This document shows positions 8,731-16,494 of a stretch of 64,000 nt of DNA, piece after piece. The notes under the pieces were generated by a model. The model saw nothing but the letters and a program-made list of their open reading frames with translations, had not been told where the DNA came from and did not search any database. Numbering within the stretch: the stretch's first letter is position 1; each line of letters starts with the position of its first letter. Location: contig NZ_CP149511.1 of the NCBI RefSeq assembly GCF_040126305.1, positions 1,116,001 through 1,180,000 of the forward strand, written 5' to 3'. The position numbers and the translations under genes are program-made. This stretch comes from Pararhizobium sp. A13. GTDB taxonomy: Bacteria; Pseudomonadota; Alphaproteobacteria; Rhizobiales; Rhizobiaceae.

Positions 8731-9333
8731 CTATGAATTTTCGGCGAGCGCGCCGGAAAGGAGCGTCGTTGCTGCCCATCTGAGAACTTCCTCGGCCTCT
8801 TTGGGTTCCAGCTCACAGATATCGCGCATGACAACCAGAGATTCGATGCCTGTCATGAGCGAAAGGGCATTCACCAGCTTCTGGAACTGTTTCGGTGGCA
8901 TCTGGCCCTGCAGCGGTGCCATTGCCTCCTTGAGCCAGGCAATACGGCGGGCGCCGCGGCGGACTTGCGTCTGGCCGACGGCCGAGCTACCGAGCAAGGC
9001 GCGGAAGATGCTCTCGTTGCCGAGCACCATATGGAATATGTCGGAGACCAGCTTGTCCAGCCGCTTCTCGACTTCGGCCGCATCCGCATCTTCCTTCGCC
9101 GGAGGGATCGTAATGATATCGGCGACGCCATCCAGCACGGCCTCACGAATGATCTCCTCCGGCGTCGAGAAATACCGGTAGGCGGTCGCCCGCGAAATCC
9201 CTGCCAGATCGGCGACATCCGCGATGGAGGGGTGCCCTCCTTTTTCAACGATCTCCCTTGCTGCACGCAGCAGTTCGGTGCGCGTCCTGCGCTTCTGGTT
9301 CACCCGTTCGAACTTTTTCTCTTGACTGTCCAT
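8731..9333 (-). CDS. TetR/AcrR-family transcriptional repressor
   Basis: About 200 residues. A basic N-terminal segment is followed by a TetR helix-turn-helix (IADVADLAGISRATAYRYF, residues about 41-59) and an all-helical ligand and dimer domain. ATG 9333 is chosen because GAGG lies 7 bases upstream. The longer frame from 9363 would translate through the operator palindrome. The gene is divergent from the cupin-doxX pair with a 71-base gap holding a dyad, so it probably represses both itself and that pair. Confidence 0.85.
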   Translation of the reverse strand: MDSQEKKFERVNQKRRTRTELLRAAREIVEKGGHPSIADVADLAGISRATAYRYFSTPEEIIREAVLDGVADIITIPPAKEDADAAEVEKRLDKLVSDIFHMVLGNESIFRALLGSSAVGQTQVRRGARRIAWLKEAMAPLQGQMPPKQFQKLVNALSLMTGIESLVVMRDICELEPKEAEEVLRWAATTLLSGALAENS

Positions 9334-9345
9334 TAACGCCTCATT

Positions 9346-9363
9346 ATGAGATAGATGTCTCAT
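9346..9363. promoter_or_regulatory. Palindromic operator in the tetR-cupin gap
   Basis: ATGAGA-N6-TCTCAT is an 18-bp dyad lying 13 bases before the tetR start and 42 before the cupin start. Further CTCAT half-sites flank it on both sides (CTCATTATGAG at 9340-9350, CTCATTACGAG at 9359-9369). Position and symmetry fit a TetR-family operator. Binding by the adjacent TetR is inferred. Confidence 0.6.
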
Positions 9364-9404
9364 TACGAGTTAATTGTATCACAACCCCTCCAAGGAACAA
9401 GTCA

Positions 9405-9869
9405 ATGAATTCGAGCCCCGCTCCAATGACCGTGCATTTCCTCGGCAATCTCATGACCTTCCGCGCCCGCTATGCAGACACGAGAGGCAGTTTCACGGTC
9501 ATCGAAGTGTTGACGGCGCCGAACGCAGGTCCACCGCCGCATACCCAGACGGACCAGGAGGCGTTTCTCATTCTCGAGGGCCTTTACGAGATCATCGTCG
9601 GCAATGAGGTTAAGCATTGCGGGCCGGGCGATTTCGTCCATGTCTGGCCGGGCACGATGCATTCCTTCCGCAATATCGCGGAAACGCCCTCCAGGATGAT
9701 CCTCATCAATTTTCCGGGCGACCTCCACGAGGAATTTTTCGTGGCCGTCGGCGAGCCGGTGCCTGCCGGAACGACAGCTTTTCCGGAGATGCTTCCGCCC
9801 GACATTCCGAAGATCGTCGAAACCGCGGCGCGGTTCGGCATCGATATTCCGCTTCCGCCGATCAGCTAA
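9405..9869 (+). CDS. Cupin-domain protein
   Basis: 154 residues forming a single conserved beta-barrel cupin. Motif 1 is PPPHTQTDQEAFLILEG (His46, Glu52; the second histidine of the usual HxH is replaced by Gln48). Motif 2 is GPGDFVHVWPGTMHSF with His86. A metal site is therefore likely but atypical. ATG 9405 has AAGGA 9 bases upstream. It is co-transcribed with a DoxX protein, and the divergent TetR suggests induction by a small, perhaps aromatic or quinone, compound. A quercetinase-like dioxygenase or simple binding role is possible. No specific function can be assigned. Confidence 0.8.
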   Translation: MNSSPAPMTVHFLGNLMTFRARYADTRGSFTVIEVLTAPNAGPPPHTQTDQEAFLILEGLYEIIVGNEVKHCGPGDFVHVWPGTMHSFRNIAETPSRMILINFPGDLHEEFFVAVGEPVPAGTTAFPEMLPPDIPKIVETAARFGIDIPLPPIS

Positions 9870-9880
9870 GGAGCGAAAAC

Positions 9881-10315
9881 ATGACGCAGCATCTGATCAA
9901 TGCGCTGCTGGCCTCCAGAGCCTTCGGCATCGCTGCCCGCATCCTCCTAACGCTCGTCTTCTGGTCGAGCGGCCTTGCCAAGCTCTTCGATTTTGCAGCA
10001 GCCGTTGCCGAGATGGAAAAATACGGTGTCACGCCCGCCTTTCCGATGGCGATCGCCGTCATCGTCGTTCAACTCGGCGGTTCGGCACTTGTCATCTCGG
10101 GGCGGTATGTCTGGCTCGGCGCGGGCGCGCTCGGCGTCTTTACTGCGCTGACGATCCCCGTCGCACATGCCTTCTGGACGATGACCGGCGAGACAGCCTT
10201 CTTCGAAATGCTGTTTGCAATCGAGCATATCAGCGTCATTGGCGGACTGATGACGGTTGCGATATTGCGGCGGCAGGCGGCCGTTGGGGCAAAGCCCGGA
10301 TTTGCAGGCGTGTGA
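9881..10315 (+). CDS. DoxX-family membrane protein
   Basis: 144 residues with four predicted transmembrane helices (about 15-35, 55-75, 82-100 and 115-135). It opens with the ARILLTLVFWSSGLAKLFDF pattern of DoxX/SURF4-like proteins. It starts 11 bases after the cupin stop, with AAGGAGCG as ribosome site, so the two are one operon. DoxX proteins are linked to thiol, quinone or oxidative-stress metabolism at the membrane. The exact role is unknown. Confidence 0.82.
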   Translation: MTQHLINALLASRAFGIAARILLTLVFWSSGLAKLFDFAAAVAEMEKYGVTPAFPMAIAVIVVQLGGSALVISGRYVWLGAGALGVFTALTIPVAHAFWTMTGETAFFEMLFAIEHISVIGGLMTVAILRRQAAVGAKPGFAGV

Positions 10316-10326
10316 CAACAGTGGCA

Positions 10327-10339
10327 CCGGGTTTCCCGG
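10327..10339 (+). terminator. Possible rho-independent terminator after doxX
   Basis: The short hairpin CCGGG-TTT-CCCGG starts 12 bases after the doxX stop and is followed by CCTCTTTTCC, an imperfect U-tract. It is a weak but well-placed candidate. Confidence 0.4.
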
Positions 10340-10715
10340 CCTCTTTTCCTTCTCAGCTTTTGCCTGGCCGTCACTGAGCTGGGGCACTCTACGCCGATAT
10401 GGGACACTTTCGGCCGCAAAGCGATATCTCGCGCTGGGAATCTGCGGTCCATGCATCGGAGTTGACTGGGCGCGGACCAGCTTGTCTTTTGTTCTTCCGC
10501 TTGTTGCTGGACAGACCCGGATCATCGAGCCCCCCCAAAAAAAAGCCTCTCGACGCGACGCCATTTTCTCGGAAGGGAGAACACGGCACTGGCAAGCGAA
10601 GCGAAAAACGAAGCTCTCGGGACATCATGTCCTGGGCGCCAGGCGGCTACTCCAGAGAGTGCCTCCCAACCAGTTGGACGCCATTGTCGAGATTTGCGTC
10701 ACCCCGTGACCGGGC

Positions 10716-10836
10716 AAAGAAAAAGCCCGGTGCGGGAGGAGGTGCACCGGGCTTCGATTGGTGACCGACAGCTGGGAGGAGGAGTGCTGTCCGTCTGACA
10801 AAGCGGCTCGGGAGGAGGTGAACCGCTTTGATGCTT
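10716..10836 (-). ncRNA. Alpha-r14/NfeR1-type anti-Shine-Dalgarno sRNA
   Basis: On the minus strand three hairpins follow each other (10830-10799, 10795-10763 and 10754-10723). Each carries the anti-Shine-Dalgarno sequence CCTCCTCCC in its loop. The last has an 11-bp GC-rich stem (AAGCCCGGTGC) and runs into a T-rich tract, forming a rho-independent terminator near 10717. Upstream, TTGAAA (10867-10862) and TTATCC (10845-10840), 16 bases apart, form a promoter that would start transcription near 10835, giving about 120 nt. Three loops with CCUCCUCCC are the hallmark of the rhizobial alpha-r14 family (NfeR1 in Sinorhizobium meliloti), which binds ribosome sites of many mRNAs, often transporter genes. 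The family call is from memory. The structure is plain in the sequence. Confidence 0.85.
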
Positions 10837-11180
10837 TAAGGATAATGCTGCACTGCAGCAATTTCAAGGGCGAGCCGTAGCCAGGATCCGAAAAAAATAT
10901 CCCAAAACGGCCAGAAACCATTGCAAGTTTATTTTTACCCGTGCCGTCATTGCCCCCTACACGGGTTAGAATGACATCATGTCACCGTTTGTAAGAACAC
11001 TTACGGGTTCGATTTTGGAAGACGAGGCTTGCGCCAGGCTTGGTCATGCAGCGCCTGGTTGTACAGATCGCGCAAACACGATCCCCTTTCGGCAACCCAT
11101 TTGCACCTCTCCCGCCTGTCGATCGATCGCGTTGGAGCCAGGAAAAGCCAAATGCCGCAGAGAAAGCCCCCAACTGACAA

Positions 11181-11201
11181 AGGCCGGGGTCGACCCGGCC
11201 T
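11181..11201 (-). terminator. Terminator of the cold-shock gene
   Basis: AGGCCGGG and CCCGGCCT form an 8-bp stem around a 5-base loop, 25 bases downstream of the cspA stop. TTTGT follows on the minus strand. The U-tract is short but the stem is strong. Confidence 0.55.
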
Positions 11202-11225
11202 CTCGCTGTCACTATCGCAGACGCT

Positions 11226-11432
11226 TCAGGCCTGAAGATTGTCCGCCGACATCTTACCGGATTTGCGATCCTTCACCAGTTCATAGGTGATCTTCTGGCC
11301 ATCTGTCAGACTGCGCATGCCAGCACGTTCTACGGCGGAAATGTGGACGAACACATCCGTGCTGCCATCATCCGGCTGAATGAATCCGAAACCCTTCGTT
11401 GCGTTGAACCATTTCACGGTACCAGTAGCCAT
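11226..11432 (-). CDS. cspA: Cold-shock protein, CspA family
   Basis: 68 residues, the full length of a single cold-shock domain. RNP1 is KGFGFI and RNP2 is VFVHIS. It binds single-stranded RNA and DNA and acts as an RNA chaperone in the cytoplasm. The ribosome site AAAGGA lies 8 bases before the ATG, within a long A-rich leader. The paralogue number cannot be given, so the symbol marks only the family. Confidence 0.93.
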   Translation of the reverse strand: MATGTVKWFNATKGFGFIQPDDGSTDVFVHISAVERAGMRSLTDGQKITYELVKDRKSGKMSADNLQA

Positions 11433-11500
11433 ATTTTTTTCCTTTAAACTGCTTCTCTCTCAGCCCAGTGCTAAGAAGGCGCGTCTTGTTTGTGTTTACA

Positions 11501-12472
11501 CTACGCTCTCGGTGACCGCGCAACCAGTCGCGCATAGTCTATTGCCGACAACATATTCGCATGGTTTGCCTTGCCTGTGCCCGCAATGTCGAAGGCTGTC
11601 CCGTGATCGACGGAGACACGATCGATCGGCAGCCCGAGCGAGACGTTGACGGCTGTCTCGAAGGCAACGAGCTTGATCGGAATATGCCCCTGGTCGTGAT
11701 ACTGCGCCACCACCAGATCGAAGGCGCCGCCGTAGGCACGGGCGTAGACCGTATCGGCCGAAATTGGACCGACGACATCGATCCCCTTTTGCCGCGCCAG
11801 TTCGACCGCCGGCGCGAGGAATTTCATGTCCTCGTCGCCGAACAAGCCACCTTCGCCGCAATGCGGATTGATGCCCGCCACGGCGATGCGGGCCCTGCGG
11901 CCAAGACGAAGGAAATGTCGGTGCCCCGCCTCGATCGTCGCCAGCACCCGCTCGACCGTCGCACGGTCGATGGCCGTGCGCAGCGACACATGCGTCGAGA
12001 CATGGATCGTGTTCAGACGCTCGGATGCGAGCAACATGAAGGAGCTTTTCGACCCGGTGAGATGAGCAAGAAGCCCCGTGTGGCCGTCGAAATGGTGGCC
12101 GGCGAGGTTCATCGCCTCCTTGTTGATCGGCGCCGTGACGATACAATCGACCTCTCCGGACATGGCAAGCTCGACGGCGCGCTTGATGTAGCGCACGGAC
12201 GCGTCCCCCGCGACCGGACTGACCTTGCCGATCTCCGGCAGGCTGCCGTCAATCGCAACCTCATCGACCGCAATGGCGCCGGCCACCGGCATTGCGGAAA
12301 ACCGCAATTCCGTTCCCGTCACCCTGTTTGCCCGCTCCAGCGCCGCGACATTGCCGATAATAACGAAGTTCGCCCGGTCAGCTTCCGGCAGTGCCGCCAG
12401 CGCCTTGACGATGACCTCCGGTCCGACACCGGCCGGATCGCCGAGTGTGACGGCTACGCGTGATGTGCTCAT
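11501..12472 (-). CDS. pdxA2: PdxA2-type 4-phospho-tetronate dehydrogenase
   Basis: About 323 residues of the PdxA family. The start is [12 protein letters not shown], and the metal-binding histidines lie in [20 protein letters not shown] and [12 protein letters not shown]. Housekeeping PdxA oxidises 4-phosphohydroxythreonine for pyridoxal phosphate. PdxA2 paralogues act on 4-phospho-D-threonate or 4-phospho-D-erythronate and yield DHAP plus CO2, always next to a DUF1537 kinase. This island has that kinase at 22234-23334, so the PdxA2 role is preferred. ATG 12472 has AGAGG 9 bases upstream, and an ATG at 12478 is also possible. It follows the iron alcohol dehydrogenase by 64 bases. Confidence 0.82.
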   Translation of the reverse strand: MSTSRVAVTLGDPAGVGPEVIVKALAALPEADRANFVIIGNVAALERANRVTGTELRFSAMPVAGAIAVDEVAIDGSLPEIGKVSPVAGDASVRYIKRAVELAMSGEVDCIVTAPINKEAMNLAGHHFDGHTGLLAHLTGSKSSFMLLASERLNTIHVSTHVSLRTAIDRATVERVLATIEAGHRHFLRLGRRARIAVAGINPHCGEGGLFGDEDMKFLAPAVELARQKGIDVVGPISADTVYARAYGGAFDLVVAQYHDQGHIPIKLVAFETAVNVSLGLPIDRVSVDHGTAFDIAGTGKANHANMLSAIDYARLVARSPRA

Positions 12473-12536
12473 GATCATTATCCTCTGCGGGCGTTGCTGC
12501 CTCTGCGGTCCGGCGTGGTGGCGCAGACCTGTCGTC

Positions 12537-13670
12537 TCAATAGGCGGTTTGGTAGATCGAAAGAATGTCGCTGCGGCCAAGCTCGCGCGGATTATTGTCG
12601 AGAAGGCGGCGAATGGCGAAGGCGTCGTCGGCCATGACGTCGAGATCGTCGGCTGGAACGCCAAGGGCGGAAAGTCGCATCTCGATGCCAAGCCCGGCGC
12701 AGAAACCGAACGAAGCGTCGAACACCGATGCCTGGTCTGAGCCCGCCTTCAGGTTCAGCGCCTCGATCACCTGCATCGTCTTCTCGGCAACGGCCGGCGT
12801 GTTGAAGGCCAGCACATGCGGGAAAATCAGGGCATTGGCTGCGCCATGGGCGATATGCCAGCGGGTCCCAAGCGGATAGGCAAGCGCGTGCCCGCCGGCA
12901 GTGTTGACCGGACCGAGACAGAAGCCGCCATAGAGCGAGGCGAGCGAGAGCCCTGCCCGCGCCTGCGCATCCGCCCCGTCGGCAACAGCGCGAGCGAGAT
13001 AACGTCCAACCAGACGAACTCCTTCGATCGCATAAAGATCGATCATCGGATGCGCCTTGCGGTTGGTGAAGGCTTCGACGCAATGCGCCATGGCATCGAC
13101 GCCGGTCGCCGCCGTCGTCGCAGCCGGAACGGTAAAGGTGAGGCCAGGATCGATGACGGCGATATCGGCAAGCATGTGGATGCTCTCGACCGCGAGCTTG
13201 GCCTGGGTTTGCGGATCGGTAACCAGTGCGCGGATGCCCGCCTCGCTGCCGGTACCCGATGTCGTCGGCACTTGCGCAAGCCCTACCCGGCGTCGTTGCG
13301 CAACCTTGCCCGCGCCGACGACCTCACGCAATGTCTGCGTGGAACCGGAGAGCACGGATGCGAGTTTGGCAAGGTCCATTGCGCTGCCACCGCCAAAACC
13401 GACGATCAGGTCTGTGTGCGCCTCGTTTGCAACGGACAAAAGCAAATCCAGATTATCCGTATCAGGCTCGGGCCTGACCTGCGAGAAGACGGTGACGAAG
13501 CCCGGCAACTCGAGGATATCGACACGGGACGCGTTGAAAGCATCCGAAACGACGAGAACGCGCGAAAAGCCCTGACCGGCGGCCCACTTCCCCAGCTTGG
13601 CCGCGACACCGACGCCGAACTCGATGATTTCGGGACGAACGATCGTGATCGGCGCGCTCAGGCTTGTCAT
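12537..13670 (-). CDS. Iron-containing (group III) alcohol dehydrogenase
   Basis: 377 residues. The N-terminal dinucleotide domain has [11 protein letters not shown]. The metal-binding C-terminal half has [11 protein letters not shown] and two further histidine clusters ([20 protein letters not shown]). These enzymes interconvert alcohols and aldehydes, or act as maleylacetate-reductase-like enzymes, with NAD(P). ATG 13670 is chosen because AGAGGA stands 7-8 bases upstream. The longer frame has no ribosome site. In the island it could reduce the semialdehyde released by the neighbouring aldolase to a tetronate, an inference from pathway logic. Confidence 0.82.
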   Translation of the reverse strand: MTSLSAPITIVRPEIIEFGVGVAAKLGKWAAGQGFSRVLVVSDAFNASRVDILELPGFVTVFSQVRPEPDTDNLDLLLSVANEAHTDLIVGFGGGSAMDLAKLASVLSGSTQTLREVVGAGKVAQRRRVGLAQVPTTSGTGSEAGIRALVTDPQTQAKLAVESIHMLADIAVIDPGLTFTVPAATTAATGVDAMAHCVEAFTNRKAHPMIDLYAIEGVRLVGRYLARAVADGADAQARAGLSLASLYGGFCLGPVNTAGGHALAYPLGTRWHIAHGAANALIFPHVLAFNTPAVAEKTMQVIEALNLKAGSDQASVFDASFGFCAGLGIEMRLSALGVPADDLDVMADDAFAIRRLLDNNPRELGRSDILSIYQTAY

Positions 13671-14086
13671 GATGGATCCTCTCGTCTGGGCGTATGCGCC
13701 CATTAGACGCTCGCAATAACATGTAAATTTGTTACACACGCTAGGCTTTCTTGGCAATAGAGAACTTGGTTTCATCCATCTTTTCTGCGTCCTCGACGAA
13801 AGAACCATGGTAGCGCTGGTTCAATGTATTGCGCCAACTACTTATTTTTATTATTATTTTATAATGGCAGTCGCATGGGCGGCGACCGCAAGACATAGTC
13901 ACGGCGACACTCAGCCGGCATTAGCGGCCTGTCAAAAACCATGTAAAATTATGAATCTTTCGCGCTTTTCGCACCCAAAAAGGGCGCCGTTTAACCAACT
14001 TGTCAAAAGCACTGGATGGACGAGGCGATTTCCTGAATTCTAGACGCCTGTCGAACGCCGCTGGGCAGCTCGGCAGGCCTCAGCTC
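13671..14086. promoter_or_regulatory. Upstream region of the alcohol dehydrogenase-pdxA2 unit
   Basis: An AT-rich 416-base gap without a supportable gene. It holds the dyad TGTAA-N5-TTACA at 13722-13736, about 52 bases before the dehydrogenase start. It also holds CAACTTGTCAA at 13996-14006, which recurs at 16273-16283 in the other control region of the island. Both are candidate sites for the island's GntR regulator. Confidence 0.45.
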
Positions 14087-15277
14087 TCAATGGGACGCCA
14101 ACCGCACATATTTGATGGCACGGCGATAATAGGTGTAGGCGACATGCAACGCACCATCCGGTCCTTCGACGAGCGAGGGATAGGAATATTCCCGATTGAG
14201 CGCGTCTTTCGAATTGTTGGTCAGGCAATAGCCGTCGCCGGTGTCGAGATCACGCCGGCCACCGAAGGTTCGGCCTCCATCATCGGAGAAGGCGAGGCTC
14301 ATTGGCGAGCGGGGAACGCCCCAGACTGCCTTGCGCCCCGGTGCGACCGCAGCGGCCTCGGGTTTCTCACCTTGCGCCCCCTCTTCCGCTTCGATCTCGT
14401 CGTAGAGCGAATGACGTCGATCATCCGACGTCGAGGCGTTGGAATGGTTATAGACGATGGCGATCCGCCCGCTTGAAAGGCCGACCGCCTGAATCGATGA
14501 ATTGTTGTTCGGCAGATTGGTCGGTTCCGGCGCTCTCCAGCTCATGCCGTCGTCGTCCGACACGCTGCGCAGGATATGCTGGGCAAAACGGTTGCGGTAA
14601 AAAGCGACCATCCGCGCGCCGTCCTGCGGGACGATATTCATATGCACCGCGCCGACGCTGGCGGGCACATCGACCATCACCCAGCTTTCACCCGCATCTC
14701 GTGAGACGAGAACTGCCGCGGTATCGACATCGCCGGTCCAGCGGGCTCCCGGCACGCCAATGCAGCAGAAAGCCGGAAGAAGCCAGGTTCCCTGGGCGTT
14801 GACGATGACCGGCTGGCGCACGAATGTGCCGGGAATATCGCAAAGAATGTCGACCGGGCCGAAGGTGCGGCCGCCGTCCGCAGAGATCCGTCGCTTGACG
14901 ATAGCGCCGTCCTGGTTTCCCGAGGTCTGCGACGTGAAAATCAGCCAGACCTTGCCGTCCGGCGCGGTGAAAAGAAGCGGGTTCTGCTCCGATTTCTGCG
15001 GATCGTCCGACATCTTCTCGGGCTGCGACCAGCGGAACGCCCCCGGCGCCAGCCGCGACATATAGATCGAGATGTCGCCCATACCTTCCATCGTGCCGCC
15101 GAACCAGACGCAAGCGAGCGTGCCGTCGGGCAGGAAAGCGAGGTTTGCGGCGTGATTTTGCACACACGGCGACGGCAGAAACGCCTCGAACCGTCCCTTT
15201 TCCAAGGGATGTGGCGAGACCGCGCCGTTCATCAACGCCGGAATTTCGTCAGGCCGAAGGCCGGAGGTGGTGAGCAT
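14087..15277 (-). CDS. Sialidase-fold (BNR/Asp-box) exo-hydrolase, GH33-like
   Basis: 396 residues of the BNR_2 sialidase superfamily. Asp-boxes are visible as SADGGRTFG, SRDAGESWV, SDDDGMSW and SDDGGRTFG, spaced as beta-propeller blades. The N-terminal HAANLAFLPDGTLACVWFGG segment is typical of predicted neuraminidases. There is no signal peptide, so it acts in the cytoplasm on something imported. GH33-type enzymes remove 2-keto-3-deoxy acids: sialic acids and, in one Bacteroides enzyme, the Dha of pectin RG-II. The gene lies 12 bases after the DapA-like gene and is co-transcribed with it. Sialic acid is an unlikely substrate, because no amino-sugar catabolic gene is present. Confidence 0.78.
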   Translation of the reverse strand: MLTTSGLRPDEIPALMNGAVSPHPLEKGRFEAFLPSPCVQNHAANLAFLPDGTLACVWFGGTMEGMGDISIYMSRLAPGAFRWSQPEKMSDDPQKSEQNPLLFTAPDGKVWLIFTSQTSGNQDGAIVKRRISADGGRTFGPVDILCDIPGTFVRQPVIVNAQGTWLLPAFCCIGVPGARWTGDVDTAAVLVSRDAGESWVMVDVPASVGAVHMNIVPQDGARMVAFYRNRFAQHILRSVSDDDGMSWRAPEPTNLPNNNSSIQAVGLSSGRIAIVYNHSNASTSDDRRHSLYDEIEAEEGAQGEKPEAAAVAPGRKAVWGVPRSPMSLAFSDDGGRTFGGRRDLDTGDGYCLTNNSKDALNREYSYPSLVEGPDGALHVAYTYYRRAIKYVRLASH

Positions 15278-15289
15278 ATCGGTCGCTCC

Positions 15290-16195
15290 TCAAGGCAGTT
15301 GCGCGAATTTGGTTGCGAGATCTGCCCGCTCGGCGGCGCTCAGCGCCATCAATGGCGGGCGGGGCAACCCCCAGGCGGCATTGCCATTCTTCAATCCCAC
15401 CATCGCCTTGATCGTCGGGATCTGGACATAGGAATTGGAGAGAGAGCGATAGGCATTGATCCGCGTCTGTGCCGCCTCGACCTCACCCGCGCGGGTCGGG
15501 TCGTTCGCGTGGTCGTAAACGACCCGCAGGGAACTGGCGACCAAGTTGGACGTCGCGGTGATGCAACCGGCGCCGCCGGCCTTGATCAGCGGCAAGAGCA
15601 GCGGGTCTGCGCCGGCAAGCACCGAAAATCCCGGGAAAGCAGCAACAAGGGCCTGCATATTGGCAAAATCGCCGGCGGAATCCTTGATCCCCGCCACCGT
15701 ATTCGGGAAGGCCTTGATCAGGCGGCCGATCAGCGACAGCGTCAGCGGGATGCCGGAAACCTGGGGGATGTGATAGAGCACGATACGGAGCCGATCGTCG
15801 GCGATCGCCTCGATGATCTGCGCATAGGCCGCAAAAAGACCGTCGTCCGAAACACCCTTGTAGTAGAACGGCGGCAGCATGACGACGCGGGTAACGCCGA
15901 CCGACAGCGCATGCCGCGTCAGCTCGATCGTTTCGGGGATGGCAGCAACGCCGGTGCCCGGCATCAGTTGACCGCCGGGAATGCCGGACTTCAGCGCGGC
16001 CTCAAGGATGTCGCGGCGCTCTGCCGAGGAGAAGGAGTTGGCCTCGCCCGTCGTGCCCAAGAGCGCCACACCATGGCACCCTTCCTCGATCAAACGGTGG
16101 CAATGGGCGGTAAAAAGGCCGAGGTCCGGGGTATAGTCGGCATTGAGCGGCGTGGTCGCAGCGCTGTAAACGCCGCTTATCCCTTGAATGGTCAT
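15290..16195 (-). CDS. DapA-family aldolase/lyase (2-keto-3-deoxy acid type)
   Basis: 301 residues, a complete class I TIM-barrel of the DHDPS/NAL superfamily. LLGTTGEANSFS is the GxxGE carboxylate-binding loop, YHIPQVSG carries the conserved tyrosine, and AGIKDSAGD carries the Schiff-base lysine. The family makes or splits 2-keto acids using pyruvate, as in N-acetylneuraminate lyase or KDG aldolase. GGAGGAG precedes ATG 16195, so the longer frame is rejected. Co-transcription with a sialidase-fold enzyme suggests that it cleaves the released 3-deoxy-2-keto sugar acid to pyruvate and an aldehyde. A true DapA role is unlikely here. Confidence 0.82.
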   Translation of the reverse strand: MTIQGISGVYSAATTPLNADYTPDLGLFTAHCHRLIEEGCHGVALLGTTGEANSFSSAERRDILEAALKSGIPGGQLMPGTGVAAIPETIELTRHALSVGVTRVVMLPPFYYKGVSDDGLFAAYAQIIEAIADDRLRIVLYHIPQVSGIPLTLSLIGRLIKAFPNTVAGIKDSAGDFANMQALVAAFPGFSVLAGADPLLLPLIKAGGAGCITATSNLVASSLRVVYDHANDPTRAGEVEAAQTRINAYRSLSNSYVQIPTIKAMVGLKNGNAAWGLPRPPLMALSAAERADLATKFAQLP

Positions 16196-16269
16196 CCTGC
16201 GAACTCCTCCTGCCCTGCCTGACGCTTTTCGATGTGAACCGCCAAAGGCATCCGCTTTTTCCGCAATCA

Positions 16270-16349
16270 TGACAACTTGTCAAGGAAAATTCCACGCCAA
16301 AAATCTCGCTCAAAAAATATCATATTGAAAAATATGCGTTTTATACGCA
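16270..16349. promoter_or_regulatory. Two palindromes in the dapA-like / ABC importer divergent region
   Basis: TGACAACTTGTCA at 16270-16282 is a perfect 13-bp dyad with one central base. TGCGT-N5-ACGCA at 16335-16349 is a second dyad. TTGACA at 16388-16393 could be a -35 element for the importer operon. The gap separates two divergent arms of one catabolic island, and a GntR gene ends the right arm, so these are the most likely operator sites. Confidence 0.5.
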
Positions 16350-16494
16350 AATCGATTATTGAAGCGAATACGTGAAAGAATTAATGTTGACATATTTACA
16401 ATATCGATCCAGTGTCGGACCTCATCATGGCGCGGCAACCTGTCAGGAACCAGGCAGATGGAGGGCGCGATGACTGCATCTATGGGAGGATCAG

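Noticed and set aside
10723..10830. Tandem GGGAGGAGG units as a repeat array or CRISPR-like structure
   Set aside because: The three units differ outside the GGGAGGAGG core, and each sits in its own hairpin. Read on the minus strand they form one sRNA.
11501..12472. Housekeeping pdxA for vitamin B6 synthesis
   Set aside because: The context is catabolic, with a DUF1537 kinase in the island. No ksgA or surA neighbour, the usual partners of pdxA, is present.
14087..16195. Sialic-acid catabolism by the sialidase-fold and NanA-like genes
   Set aside because: No amino-sugar kinase, epimerase or deacetylase is present. The island instead has four-carbon acid-sugar enzymes.
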